Shown: one piece after another, positions 1 through 8,280 of the stretch
How positions within the stretch are numbered: the stretch's first letter is position 1
How the letters are laid out: each line of letters opens with the position of its first letter
Assembly (NCBI RefSeq): GCF_051172195.1
Contig: NZ_JBPJAQ010000005.1
Coordinates: 186,001-250,000 of the forward strand
DNA from: Paludibaculum fermentans_A
GTDB taxonomy: Bacteria; Acidobacteriota; Terriglobia; Bryobacterales; Bryobacteraceae
Length of the DNA: 64,000 nt
Direction: 5' to 3'
Made by a program: the position numbers and the translations under genes
The notes under the pieces: generated by a model
The model's input: the letters and a program-made list of their open reading frames with translations, nothing else
Told to the model about the DNA's origin: nothing
Databases searched by the model: none

Positions 1-2
1 TC

Positions 3-953
3 CGCCACCTGCGCGGGCCCATCCTCATCCTGGGGGCCGCCGGCAAAATGGGCCCCTCGCTGGCCCGCCGGCTCAAACGCGCAATGCTGGCAGGGGGGAA
101 CACCGGCCGCGTGCTCGCCGTCTCGCGTTTCAGCGCCCCGGAATCACGAGCCCTGTTCGAATCCTGGGGTATAGAAACGCTCTCCTGCGACATGCTCCAG
201 CCCGGCGCCCTTGAGCAACTGCCCGACGCTGAAAACGTCATCTACATGGCGGCCCGCAAATTCGGCTCCACCGGCAACCCCTCGCTCACCTGGGCCATCA
301 ACTCCTTCCTGCCGGGCCTCGTCGCCCGCCGCTATCGCGCGGCTCGCATTGCCGCTTTCTCCTCCGGCAACGTCTATCCCCTCGTCCCCGTCGAATCCGG
401 CGGCGCCACGGAACAAACCCCGCCGCAGCCCATCGGCGAGTACGCTCAATCCGTTCTCGCCCGCGAACGGCTGTTTGAACACGCCGCCCTGGAATGGGGC
501 ACCAACGTCAGCCTCATCCGCCTCAACTACGCGGTGGAACTGCGTTACGGCGTCCTCGTCGACATCGGCCGCAAGGTTCTCAGCGGCACGCCCGTCGATG
601 TCACCATGGGGCACGTCAATGTCATCTGGCAGGGCGATGCGAATTCCGTGGCCATCCGGTCCCTCGCGCATTGCTCCAGCCCGGCCTTCGTCCTGAATCT
701 CACAGGACCCGGCACGCTGCCCGTGCGCGACATCGCACAGGAGTTCTCCACCCGCCTCGGCCGCCCCGTCGAGTTTCATGGCGCCGAGTCGCCCACCGCC
801 CTCCTCAACAACGCCGCCCTCTGCCACTCCCTCTTCGGTCCACCCCAGGTCAGCGTCGCGCAAATGATCGCCTGGATTGCGGAATGGATCCAGCGGGACG
901 GCCGGCTGCTGAACAAACCCACACACTTCGAGAACAGAGAGGGGCGCTTCTGA
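3..953 (+). CDS. NAD-dependent epimerase/dehydratase family protein (5' end outside window)
   Basis: The open frame runs off the left edge; the first ATG inside the window (48) lies within the Rossmann motif, whose glycines read GAAGKMG, so the true start is upstream. The remainder is an extended short-chain dehydrogenase fold: cofactor-binding beta strand, an SSGNVYP serine segment and a GEYAQSV helix where this family normally has YxxxK. The Lys position is not Lys here, so the chemistry may differ from standard sugar epimerases. The stop at 951-953 is 2 nt before the next gene, a DapA-family aldolase, so the two are probably co-transcribed and act on the same unidentified sugar- or keto-acid-type substrate. 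Substrate unknown. Confidence 0.75.
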   Translation, partial: RHLRGPILILGAAGKMGPSLARRLKRAMLAGGNTGRVLAVSRFSAPESRALFESWGIETLSCDMLQPGALEQLPDAENVIYMAARKFGSTGNPSLTWAINSFLPGLVARRYRAARIAAFSSGNVYPLVPVESGGATEQTPPQPIGEYAQSVLARERLFEHAALEWGTNVSLIRLNYAVELRYGVLVDIGRKVLSGTPVDVTMGHVNVIWQGDANSVAIRSLAHCSSPAFVLNLTGPGTLPVRDIAQEFSTRLGRPVEFHGAESPTALLNNAALCHSLFGPPQVSVAQMIAWIAEWIQRDGRLLNKPTHFENREGRF

Positions 954-955
954 TC

Positions 956-1918
956 ATGTCCTGGCGAGATAGTCTGCACCAGGGGCTGGTCATCCCCGCC
1001 CATCCGCTGTGCCTCACCGCGCAGAGGACTCTCGATGAACAAACCCAGCGCGCGCTCACCCGCTACTACTTCGACTCGGGCGCAGGTGGCATTGCCGTGG
1101 GCGTCCATACGACGCAGTTCGAGATCCGGGAACGCGGCCTGCTGCGTCCCGTCCTCGAACTGGCCGCCCTCGAGGCCCGCGGTTCTTCGGCCATCCTCAT
1201 CGCCGGCGTCTGCGGACCCACCAGCCAGGCGCTCCGCGAAGCGGCCCAGGCGAGAGACCTCGGCTACCACGCCGGCTTGCTCAGCCTCTCCGCCCTGCGC
1301 GACGCCTCCATCGATGAGCTGATCGACCACGTCCGCGCCGTCGCCGAAATCATCCCCGTCTTCGGGTTCTACCTCCAGCCCGCGGTGGGAGGGCGCATCC
1401 TGCCCCACGAGTTCTGGAAGCGCTTCTGTGAAATCGAGAATCTGTGCGGCATCAAAGTCGCGCCGTTCCATCGGTACCAGACGCTGGATGTAGTACGGGC
1501 GGTAGCGGAATCCGGTCGTGAAAACGACATTGCGCTTTATACAGGAAACGACGACAACATCGTGGCCGACCTCCTCACCCCCTTCACCTTCGGCGGCACG
1601 ACGGTACGCTTCGCCGGCGGGCTCCTGGGTCAATGGGCCGTCGGTACGAAGAGCGCTGTACAGTTACTTCGACGCATTCACGAGGGCACTAACCCCTCGT
1701 TACTTCTTGCTCTCGGCGCACAACTCACAGACCTGAACTCCGCCCTGTTCGACGTCTCCAACGGCTTCCGCGGCTGCATCGCGGGCATCCACGAGGTGCT
1801 CGTCAGACAGCAGCGAATGGCAGGCCGCTGGTGCCTTAACCCCAGCGAAGACCTGTCGCCGGGACAGGCTCAGGAGATCGACCGGGTCCTCGCGGCCTAC
1901 CCCCACCTTCTCGAGTAA
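956..1918 (+). CDS. Dihydrodipicolinate synthase (DapA/NAL) family protein
   Basis: The 320-aa protein has the length of the DapA/N-acetylneuraminate lyase family of (beta/alpha)8 class I aldolases. The ATG at 956 follows the stop of the upstream epimerase by 2 nt and replaces a much longer frame that overlaps that gene. Visible elements are a glycine-rich segment near the N-terminus (SGAGGIAVGVH), a Y-containing strand (GFYLQPAVGG) and the Schiff-base lysine candidate in CGIKVAPFHRY, followed by ALYTGNDD. The exact aldol substrate cannot be read from sequence. Pairing with an NAD-dependent epimerase suggests a catabolic two-gene unit rather than lysine biosynthesis. Confidence 0.75.
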   Translation: MSWRDSLHQGLVIPAHPLCLTAQRTLDEQTQRALTRYYFDSGAGGIAVGVHTTQFEIRERGLLRPVLELAALEARGSSAILIAGVCGPTSQALREAAQARDLGYHAGLLSLSALRDASIDELIDHVRAVAEIIPVFGFYLQPAVGGRILPHEFWKRFCEIENLCGIKVAPFHRYQTLDVVRAVAESGRENDIALYTGNDDNIVADLLTPFTFGGTTVRFAGGLLGQWAVGTKSAVQLLRRIHEGTNPSLLLALGAQLTDLNSALFDVSNGFRGCIAGIHEVLVRQQRMAGRWCLNPSEDLSPGQAQEIDRVLAAYPHLLE

Positions 1919-1919
1919 G

Positions 1920-1948
1920 ACGTTTGTTTTCAATCTAGTTACAAACGT
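1920..1948 (+). terminator. Inverted repeat after the aldolase gene
   Basis: ACGTTTGT (1920-1927) is perfectly complementary to ACAAACGT (1941-1948), with a 13-nt A/T-rich loop, 2 nt after the stop codon. There is no clear U-tract, so it is only a possible terminator or RNA-stabilising hairpin. Confidence 0.4.
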
Positions 1949-1984
1949 TTCACAGCAACATTAACATGGCACGCCGATACCGGC

Positions 1985-2014
1985 TTTACGCCTTGGTCAG
2001 GATGGTGATATATT
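1985..2014 (+). promoter_or_regulatory. Possible sigma70-type promoter
   Basis: TTTACG (1985-1990) and TATATT (2009-2014) are separated by 18 nt. They lie inside the longest possible reading frame of the next gene, which favours the TTG start at 2053 for that gene over the ATG at 1966. Confidence 0.35.
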
Positions 2015-2052
2015 CTGTCCAGTCGTTAAGTCCGCTATCAGGGAGTCCCAAG

Positions 2053-2607
2053 TTGGACCTTCAAATTCATACCTCCGCACAGCAGGCGGAACTCGAGGCA
2101 GTGATTGCTTCCGGCATCTTCGCCCGGGCACCGTCTCTCGCACAATTCCTCTCCTATATCTGTAAGAAGCACTTCGCCGGCGAACAGCACCTCATCAAAG
2201 AAACCAATATCGCCCTGGAGGCACTGGGCCGCGTCGAAGGCTTCGATCCTAAGAAAGATTCCATCGTTCGAGTCGAGGCGCATCGCCTCAGGAAACGCCT
2301 GAAGCAGTACTACGAAGGCGAGGGCGCCACTCACGAATTGCGCATCGAAGTACCCCTGGGTGGCTATGCCCCGGCCTTCGTTGAACAACAACCGCAACGC
2401 CTGGAAGAGCCCCAGCCCGAGGTGGTGGTGGAAACCCTGCCGCCCATCGAGCTGCCTGTCCCGCCTCCTTCTTCCTTCCACTTCAACTCACGCTGGGTCA
2501 TCGCCGCCGCCATCATGCTCATCTGCTGCTGCCTGGTGCTTTTCAGCAACAGCGCGCACGGCAGCGAATCGGCCGCGTCCGCTGCATCCGCCGCGACTCA
2601 ACGTTAG
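2053..2607 (+). CDS. Winged-helix-like DNA-binding protein with C-terminal TM segment
   Basis: I place the start at TTG 2053, preceded by GGGAG (2041-2045) at 7-nt spacing; ATG 1966 in the same frame is the alternative but would include a promoter-like sequence. The 184-aa product begins with a compact helical domain containing DSIVRVEAHRLRKRLKQYY, followed by a beta hairpin (IEVPLGGYAPAF). This pattern is widespread in acidobacterial regulators and in the N-termini of adenylate-cyclase/TPR-like proteins, where it acts as a winged helix. A proline/glutamate-rich linker and one hydrophobic segment (WVIAAAIMLICCCLVLF) follow, so the DNA-binding part would be cytoplasmic and membrane-tethered. 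Target genes are unknown. Confidence 0.6.
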   Translation: MDLQIHTSAQQAELEAVIASGIFARAPSLAQFLSYICKKHFAGEQHLIKETNIALEALGRVEGFDPKKDSIVRVEAHRLRKRLKQYYEGEGATHELRIEVPLGGYAPAFVEQQPQRLEEPQPEVVVETLPPIELPVPPPSSFHFNSRWVIAAAIMLICCCLVLFSNSAHGSESAASAASAATQR

Positions 2608-2617
2608 TCCCTCCGCA

Positions 2618-2640
2618 GCGCTCCGGCCAGTCCGGAGCGC
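2618..2640 (+). terminator. Strong hairpin after the regulator gene
   Basis: GCGCTCCGG (2618-2626) and CCGGAGCGC (2632-2640) form a perfect 9-bp stem with a 5-nt loop, 11 nt after the stop codon. No U-run follows. It separates the regulator from the hopanoid operon. Confidence 0.5.
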
Positions 2641-2761
2641 TCACCTCCCCGCCCTGCCCACATTTGGGTATCCCTCACCCACCCGTCCGTGCAGACGTTA
2701 CTATCAACTGCCCTGATACAATGATGGTTTGGGAAGTTCGATCAAAATTGGGTAGGGGTGA

Positions 2762-4225
2762 ATGCGAACTCTTTTCTTGAATCCTCCTTCGTTTGAAGGT
2801 TTCGACGGCGGAGCTAGTTCCCGCTGGCCGGCCACGCGTGAAATCGAATCCTACTGGTATCCTGTCTGGCTTTGCTATCCCGCCGGTCTGCTGCCCGATT
2901 CGAAGGTCGTGGACGCGCCTCCGCACAAGATCTCCATTGAGCAGACCGTCGCCATGGCGAAGGACTTCGAGCTCCTGGTGCTCTTTACCTCCACACCGGG
3001 CTTCGATGTCGACGTCAAGATGGCCCGCATGATGAAGGACGTGAACTCGAAGCTCAAGGTCTGCTTCGTAGGGCCGCCCGTCACCACGGAACCGGAGAAG
3101 GCGCTCAAGGAGTCGGCCATCGACTTCGTCGTCCGCCGAGAGTTCGATTACCAGATCGTCAACTATGCCAAGGGCACACCGCTGTCGGAACTGCCCGGCG
3201 TCAGCTATCGCAAAAACGGCGAGTTTGTCCACAACCCCGAAGGCGGCTACATCGAGAACCTCGACGAGTTGCCCTGGGTCACCAAGGTCTATAAGCGCGA
3301 TCTCGACTTCCGCCGCTACAACGTCCCGTTCCTTCTGAACCCCTTCATCTCGCTCTACACCTCGCGCGGCTGCCCGGCCATGTGCACTTTCTGCCTCTGG
3401 CCCCAAACCCACTCCGGCCACCGTTGGCGCCTCCGTTCCGCCGACGACGTGGTGAACGAGGTCCGCTGGGCCAAGGAGAACTTCCCCGGCCTCAAGGAAA
3501 TCTTCTTCGACGACGACACCTTTAACTACAAGGGCGCCCGAACCATCGAGCTCTGCAAGAAACTGGCTCCGCTCGGCGTCACCTGGTCCTGCACGTCGCG
3601 CGTGACCACCGACTACGACACCCTGTCCGCCATGAAGGATGCCGGCGGCCGCCTCATGATCGTCGGCTACGAGTCCGGCGACCAGCAGATCCTGAAGAAC
3701 ATCAAGAAGGGCGCCACCATCGACATGGCGCGCCGCTTCACCCGCGACGCTCATAAGCTGGGCCTCACCATCCACGCCGACTTCATCGTCGGGCTGCCCG
3801 GCGAGAGCCGCGAGTCGCTCCGCAACACCATCAACTTCGCCAAGGAAATCGACTGCGAGACCATCCAGGTCTCCATCGCCCATCCTTACCCCGGCACCGA
3901 GTTCTACGACTACGCCCAGAAGAACAACCTGATTCAGCTCGGCGCTTCCATGACCGACGAAACCGGCCACCAGTTGCCCAACATCGTCTATCCCGGCCTG
4001 AACCGCGGCGAACTCGTGGAATGGGTGCAGCGCTTCTACGACGAGTATTACTACCGTCCCAAGGCCGCCTTCCGCGTCGTCAGCAAGGCCGTCATGAACG
4101 GCGACGTCAAACGGCTCTACAAGGAAGCCCGCGAGTACCTCAACCTGCGCAGCAAGCGGAAACAGTTCGTGGCCGATCAGGCGGCCAGCGGCGCCGCCGC
4201 CGCGCGTATGGCCAACGGCGACTAG
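2762..4225 (+). CDS. hpnJ: Hopanoid biosynthesis radical SAM protein HpnJ
   Basis: The 487-aa protein has a cobalamin-binding-like N-terminal Rossmann domain (about 1-160), then a radical SAM core with the CxxxCxxC cluster motif (Cys204, Cys208, Cys211 in SRGCPAMCTFC), and late-core motifs including ADFIVGLPGE and HPYPGTEFYDYA. The N-terminus NPPSFEGFDGGASSRWPA and overall length match the HpnJ family. HpnJ is known to be needed for the cyclitol-ether form of bacteriohopanetetrol, converting the sugar attached by HpnI. The start is well supported by AGGGGTGA directly upstream, and a TACAAT -10-like box lies about 40 nt upstream. hpnI lies two genes downstream; no hpnK is visible between them. 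Confidence 0.9.
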   Translation: MRTLFLNPPSFEGFDGGASSRWPATREIESYWYPVWLCYPAGLLPDSKVVDAPPHKISIEQTVAMAKDFELLVLFTSTPGFDVDVKMARMMKDVNSKLKVCFVGPPVTTEPEKALKESAIDFVVRREFDYQIVNYAKGTPLSELPGVSYRKNGEFVHNPEGGYIENLDELPWVTKVYKRDLDFRRYNVPFLLNPFISLYTSRGCPAMCTFCLWPQTHSGHRWRLRSADDVVNEVRWAKENFPGLKEIFFDDDTFNYKGARTIELCKKLAPLGVTWSCTSRVTTDYDTLSAMKDAGGRLMIVGYESGDQQILKNIKKGATIDMARRFTRDAHKLGLTIHADFIVGLPGESRESLRNTINFAKEIDCETIQVSIAHPYPGTEFYDYAQKNNLIQLGASMTDETGHQLPNIVYPGLNRGELVEWVQRFYDEYYYRPKAAFRVVSKAVMNGDVKRLYKEAREYLNLRSKRKQFVADQAASGAAAARMANGD

Positions 4226-4232
4226 TGCGGCC

Positions 4233-4610
4233 ATGAAACCCGCCACCCTGCTCCTGACAGCGGCGGTGGTCGTGTTGAACGTCCTCGGCAATTTCGCGCT
4301 CGGCTGGGGTATGAAGCACGCCCCGGCCGGCGCAGGCCCCATCCTGTCGCTGCTGCAGCCCTTCGTCATCCTCGGGATCGTCACCCTCATCGCCTGGACC
4401 TTGCTGCGCATCAAACTCCTGGGCTTGGCCGACCTCAGCTACGTCCTGCCAGTCACTGCCATCGGCTACATTCTCAATGCCGTGATGGGCGCCGCCTTCA
4501 TGAACGAGCACGTCTCCCTGCAGCGCTGGGGCGGCACCGTCCTCATCTTCGCCGGCGCCGCCATGACCGGCTTCACGCCCGTCGCCACCGATGAGGACCC
4601 CAAACGATGA
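4233..4610 (+). CDS. SMR/EmrE-like small membrane protein A
   Basis: The 125-aa protein has four hydrophobic segments (about residues 5-25, 36-58, 66-90, 97-115) and the layout of the small multidrug resistance/EamA superfamily. It begins 7 nt after hpnJ and ends in an ATGA overlap with the next gene, which encodes a second, shorter member, so the two are almost certainly co-translated and may form a heterodimer. ArnE/ArnF is a known precedent: a paired SMR-like flippase for undecaprenyl-phosphate-aminoarabinose. Its place between hpnJ and hpnI suggests transport of a hopanoid or hopanoid-sugar intermediate; that role is inference. Confidence 0.75.
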   Translation: MKPATLLLTAAVVVLNVLGNFALGWGMKHAPAGAGPILSLLQPFVILGIVTLIAWTLLRIKLLGLADLSYVLPVTAIGYILNAVMGAAFMNEHVSLQRWGGTVLIFAGAAMTGFTPVATDEDPKR

Positions 4611-4918
4611 CCCCCTGGTTCTTCGTCGCCGGTGTCGTCCTCTCCACCGTCTGCGCCGACCTCCTGCAGTCGCACGGCATGCGCCGAGGCGGCGCCAATT
4701 GGAAAGTACCCCTCTCTTTCGTCTTCCTCGCCACCTCGTTCTTCTCCTTCACCCAGCTCCTCACCGTGGCCGACCTCAGCTTCGCCGTGCCGGCCAGCGC
4801 CGCCAGCATCGTACTCGAAACCATCCTGGCCAAACTGATCCTCAAAGAGCAGGTGGACCTGCGCCGCTGGATCGGCGCGGGTCTCGTCGCCGCCGGAGTC
4901 TTCTTCCTCTCGCACTGA
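4607..4918 (+). CDS. SMR/EmrE-like small membrane protein B
   Basis: The 103-aa protein has four predicted TM helices and a conserved-looking pattern (DLSFAVPASAASIVLETILA, then LKEQVDLRRWIGAGLVAAGV) close to EmrE-type proteins. Its ATG overlaps the stop of the preceding SMR-like gene (ATGA at 4607-4610). It differs enough from its partner (shorter loops, no C-terminal tail) to suit a heterodimer rather than a recent duplication. It lies 15 nt upstream of hpnI. Substrate unknown; see the findings for the hopanoid flippase idea. Confidence 0.75.
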   Translation: MTPWFFVAGVVLSTVCADLLQSHGMRRGGANWKVPLSFVFLATSFFSFTQLLTVADLSFAVPASAASIVLETILAKLILKEQVDLRRWIGAGLVAAGVFFLSH

Positions 4919-4933
4919 AGCTGTAGCCCCACA

Positions 4934-6061
4934 ATGCTGTCTCTCGTCATCCTCTTCGCCGGCGCCATCGCAGTGGCTTACCAGGCCACCGCCCTGCTGG
5001 CATCGCTCATCCACTGGGGTGTCGCCCGCCTCCGCTACCGCAAACCTCCGTCTACCCCCAAGCCGCCAATCTCGATCCTCAAGCCCGTGCGCGGCCTCGA
5101 TTCCGGCTTCGCCGCGGCCATCCGCAGCCACGCTGAACAGGACTACCCCGAGTACGAAATCCTCTTCGGCGTCCGCGACCTGGACGACCCCGCCGTGCCC
5201 GCCATTCGCAGCCTCATCGAGTCGTTCCCCCTGCTCCCCATCCAGCTCATCCACTGCACGGCCGATGCGCCCAATGGGAAAGTCGCCATCCTGCTGGAAC
5301 TCGAGAAGCACGCCAAACACGCCATCCTCCTCGTGAATGATGCCGACATCACCGTGCCCCGCGACTACCTGCAACGCGTCGTCAGTCCGCTGGAGATGAA
5401 GGAAACCGGCGTCGTCACCTGCCTCTACCGCGCCACCGCCAACTCCCTCGCCGGCCAGTGGGAAGCCCTCGGCATCGCCACCGACTTCATCCCCTCCACC
5501 CTCGTCGCTCCTCTCGTGGGCGTCAAGGAGTTCGGCCTCGGCTCCACCCTCTGCTTCCGTGCCGCGGATCTCAAGGCCATTGGCGGCTTCGAGGCCATCA
5601 GGGAATTCATCGCCGACGACTACCAACTCGCCCGGCGCATCACCCAGTTGGGGCGGCACTCCTTCCTCTCGGAAGTCACCGTCAGCACCACTCTTTCCGA
5701 TCCGGGTTGGCTGTCCGTCTGGCGCCACCAGTTGCGGTGGGCCCGCACCATCCGCGTCTCCCGCGGCGGAGGCTATCTGGGGCTGCCTGTGACCCAGGCC
5801 GGACTCTGGGCGCTGCTCAACATCTTCGCCGGACACTATTCCATGGCGCTGGTCCTGGTGGTCGCCCGCATCAGCATGGGCGTCACCGGCGGTTTCCTCG
5901 TGCTGCGCCACTGGCCCGCGCTCTTCGCCGCACCGCTCATTCCGCTATGGGATCTGTGGGCCTTCGTCGTCTGGCTGGCCGGCTTGATGGGCCGGACAGT
6001 CCACTGGCGCAACGGCAAAACGGAGCTTCTGCCGGATGGCCGCATGAAGCACCCAGGCTGA
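4934..6061 (+). CDS. hpnI: Hopanoid biosynthesis glycosyltransferase HpnI
   Basis: The 375-aa membrane protein resembles family 21 ceramide glucosyltransferases. It has an N-terminal TM helix, PISILKPVRGLD at the start of the GT-A domain, the metal-binding VNDADITVPRDYL, the catalytic-base region EFIADDYQLARRI, the acceptor motif around HQLRWARTIR, and C-terminal TM helices. This order is typical of HpnI, which attaches N-acetylglucosamine to bacteriohopanetetrol. HpnK would then deacetylate it and HpnJ rearrange it, but hpnK is not in this window. It is the last gene of the operon; its stop lies only 4 nt from the stop of the convergent lpxA. Confidence 0.88.
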   Translation: MLSLVILFAGAIAVAYQATALLASLIHWGVARLRYRKPPSTPKPPISILKPVRGLDSGFAAAIRSHAEQDYPEYEILFGVRDLDDPAVPAIRSLIESFPLLPIQLIHCTADAPNGKVAILLELEKHAKHAILLVNDADITVPRDYLQRVVSPLEMKETGVVTCLYRATANSLAGQWEALGIATDFIPSTLVAPLVGVKEFGLGSTLCFRAADLKAIGGFEAIREFIADDYQLARRITQLGRHSFLSEVTVSTTLSDPGWLSVWRHQLRWARTIRVSRGGGYLGLPVTQAGLWALLNIFAGHYSMALVLVVARISMGVTGGFLVLRHWPALFAAPLIPLWDLWAFVVWLAGLMGRTVHWRNGKTELLPDGRMKHPG

Positions 6062-6065
6062 GGAG

Positions 6066-6854
6066 TTACTCGCGGCAGATGCCGCGCTTGCTGCCGCGGA
6101 CGAACTCCGTCAAATGCAGCGTGTGCGGAGTAGGCGCCTCCGCCTCAATGCGCGCCAGCGCTTCCTCCAGCTTCAGATTGGACCGGAACAGCAGCTTGTA
6201 AGCCGTCTTCAACGCGGACACCTCCGCCAGCTTGAATCCGGCCCGCTTCAGCCCCACCAGGTTCAAACCCTTGGCGGCAATATTGAAGTCGGAGTACATG
6301 AAGTACGGCGGGACATCGCTGTTCACCCGCACATTGCCCGCGATCATCGCCAGCCGCCCGATCTTCGAGAACTGGTGCACCACCACGCCGCCGCTGATGA
6401 ACGCCTGGTCTTCCACTTCGGCATAGCCCGCCAGCAGGGAACAACTCGCAATCACGATGTTCGAGCCCACGATGCAGTTGTGCGCGATGTGGCCCGAGGT
6501 CATCACAAAGTTGTCGTTGCCGACAATCGTCTTGCTCTCGGGCGCCGTGCCGCGCGAGATAGTCCAATGCTCCCTGATCTTGTTGCCGCTGCCGATGATC
6601 AGGTAGCTGCGCTCGCCCGTGAAGTTCTTATCCAGCGGATCGGTGCCGAGAATCACGCCGGCCGAAAACTCATTGCGGTCGCCAATGGTGGTCCAACGCT
6701 TGACCAGGACGTACGGCTCCAGCAGGCATCCGGCTCCAATCTCGACATCCTGCTCGACGACGACGAACTCACCGACTCTCGTTTGCGGCCCAATGACGGC
6801 GTCCGGATGGACTCGGGCCGTCGGCGCCACATAGGCCGAAGGATCAACGGGCAT
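6066..6854 (-). CDS. lpxA: UDP-N-acetylglucosamine O-acyltransferase LpxA
   Basis: The 262-aa protein is a left-handed beta-helix acyltransferase catalysing the first step of lipid A synthesis, transfer of a 3-hydroxyacyl group from ACP to UDP-GlcNAc. Hexapeptide repeats fill residues ~10-190 and a helical C-terminus follows. The catalytic histidine region reads TSGHIAHNCIVG, matching the E. coli HIAHDC motif with His125. GVVVHQFSKIG and PPYFMYSDFN are also typical of LpxA. It is transcribed away from lpxD across a 47-bp gap instead of lying downstream of it in the common lpxD-fabZ-lpxA-lpxB order. Confidence 0.93.
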   Translation of the reverse strand: MPVDPSAYVAPTARVHPDAVIGPQTRVGEFVVVEQDVEIGAGCLLEPYVLVKRWTTIGDRNEFSAGVILGTDPLDKNFTGERSYLIIGSGNKIREHWTISRGTAPESKTIVGNDNFVMTSGHIAHNCIVGSNIVIASCSLLAGYAEVEDQAFISGGVVVHQFSKIGRLAMIAGNVRVNSDVPPYFMYSDFNIAAKGLNLVGLKRAGFKLAEVSALKTAYKLLFRSNLKLEEALARIEAEAPTPHTLHLTEFVRGSKRGICRE

Positions 6855-6901
6855 AAACTATTAATGATACAGGTCCCTCCCGGGACAAGGAGAGAACCCG
6901 A

Positions 6902-7882
6902 TTGCTGGTGCGTGAAATTGCAGAGCAACTCAGCGCGACTTTTGAGGGCGATGGCGAACGCATGATCGAGGACGTCGCTCCTCTCGATTCGGCTGGCAGC
7001 CATCAGATCTCGTTCGTCGGCAACCGCCGCGCCGCCCGCGACGCCCAGGCGTCCGCCGCCGGCTGCCTCATCGTCGGCCTTGACTTCGCCAATACCGGTG
7101 GCCGCACCGTGATCCGCTGTAAGGACCCCCGCGCCGCGTTTTCCAAAGTCATCCCCCGTCTCCGCAAGTTGGAGTCCCCGGAACCCGGCATCCACCCCAC
7201 GGCCGTCATCGGCAAGGACTGCCGCATCGGTGAGGGCTGCACCATCGGCCCCTTCTGCGTCCTCGGCGACCGTGTCGAGATCGGCCCCCACAGCCGCCTC
7301 CACGCCCACGTCACCGTCTACTCGGATGTCTCCATCGGAGCGCGCGCCCTCATCCATGCCGGAGCAGTCCTCGGGGCCGATGGCTTCGGCTTTGTCTTCG
7401 AGAACGGCCGCTACACCAAATTCCCGCAGATCGGCCGCGTCGTCATCGGCGACGATGTGGAGATCGGCGCGGGCAGCGCCGTCGATCGCGCGGCGCTCGG
7501 CATCACCAGCATCGGCGACGGCTCCAAGCTCGACAACATGGTCCACATCGGCCACAACTGCCGTGTGGGCAAACACGTGATCATCGTCGCCCAGACAGGC
7601 ATGGCCGGCGGCACCGTGATCGAGGACCATGCGGTCATCGGCGGCCAGGTCGGGCTCGGCGACAACGTGACCATCAAGTCCGGTGCCATCCTCGGCTCCG
7701 GTGCCGGTGTCCTCTCGTCCAAGATCATCCGCGGTGGCGGCGAAGTCTATTGGGGCACTCCGGCCCGTCCTTTGAAGGAGTACCTGGAGTCCCTGGCCAA
7801 TGTCGCCCGCATCCCGCAGCTCAAACGCGAAATAGCGGACCTCCAGGAACGGCTGAAGGCCCTGGAAAAGAAAGACGAGTGA
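6902..7882 (+). CDS. lpxD: UDP-3-O-acylglucosamine N-acyltransferase LpxD
   Basis: The 326-aa protein carries the LpxD domain order: a small N-terminal UDP-GlcNAc-binding domain (1-95), a hexapeptide left-handed beta helix (about 100-280) and a C-terminal helix for ACP contact. The catalytic histidine region reads MVHIGHNCRVG. It adds the N-linked hydroxyacyl chain to UDP-3-O-acyl-glucosamine. The start is TTG at 6902, chosen because AAGGAG (6887-6892) lies 9 nt upstream; GTG 6908 is an alternative. The 3' end overlaps the GTG of the next gene by 4 nt. Confidence 0.93.
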   Translation: MLVREIAEQLSATFEGDGERMIEDVAPLDSAGSHQISFVGNRRAARDAQASAAGCLIVGLDFANTGGRTVIRCKDPRAAFSKVIPRLRKLESPEPGIHPTAVIGKDCRIGEGCTIGPFCVLGDRVEIGPHSRLHAHVTVYSDVSIGARALIHAGAVLGADGFGFVFENGRYTKFPQIGRVVIGDDVEIGAGSAVDRAALGITSIGDGSKLDNMVHIGHNCRVGKHVIIVAQTGMAGGTVIEDHAVIGGQVGLGDNVTIKSGAILGSGAGVLSSKIIRGGGEVYWGTPARPLKEYLESLANVARIPQLKREIADLQERLKALEKKDE

Positions 7883-8280
7883 GGATCATCGTCGGCGGTC
7901 TCGGGCGCAAAACCGGCAAAACGACACTCATCTGCCGGATCCTCGCCCTTTCGCCAGGACGCAACTGGACGGCCGTCAAAATCTCGCACCACCCGCCGCC
8001 CGATGGCGCGTCGTATTCGCTGCTGCCCGACGCCGCGGCGGGCGACACAAAACGCTTTCATGAGGCCGGCGCGGCACACGCCTTCTGGCTGCGCGGCGAC
8101 CTGCTCAGCGCGCTACCGGAACTCCAGGTATTATTGGCCGCCGCGCCCAATTGGATCGTCGAATCCGGCACGGCCATCCGCCACCTCAAGCACGACTTCG
8201 CCCTGCTCGCCGTGGATCCAGCCCACATGGAAGATGAGAAGCTGCTCGGCCTACTCGATCGAGGGGAAGTGGACGGATAA
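7879..8280 (+). CDS. Small P-loop NTPase-like protein (MobB-type fold)
   Basis: The 133-aa protein starts at GTG 7879, overlapping the lpxD stop (GTGA), and opens directly with a Walker A loop, GGLGRKTGKTTL. A histidine-bearing segment (KISHHPPPDG) and a terminal ESGTA strand follow, as in MobB-like P-loop proteins that bind nucleotides or guard metal-cofactor pathways. No molybdopterin genes are nearby, so a MobB function is not supported; the operon with lpxD may simply be positional. Its 3' end overlaps the convergent gene by 30 bp. Function unknown. Confidence 0.6.
   Translation: MRIIVGGLGRKTGKTTLICRILALSPGRNWTAVKISHHPPPDGASYSLLPDAAAGDTKRFHEAGAAHAFWLRGDLLSALPELQVLLAAAPNWIVESGTAIRHLKHDFALLAVDPAHMEDEKLLGLLDRGEVDG

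Noticed and set aside
2675..4414. 579-aa minus-strand frame antisense to hpnJ
   Set aside because: High-GC codon shadow of hpnJ; no ribosome-binding site, no recognisable domain, and hpnJ motifs on the other strand are complete.
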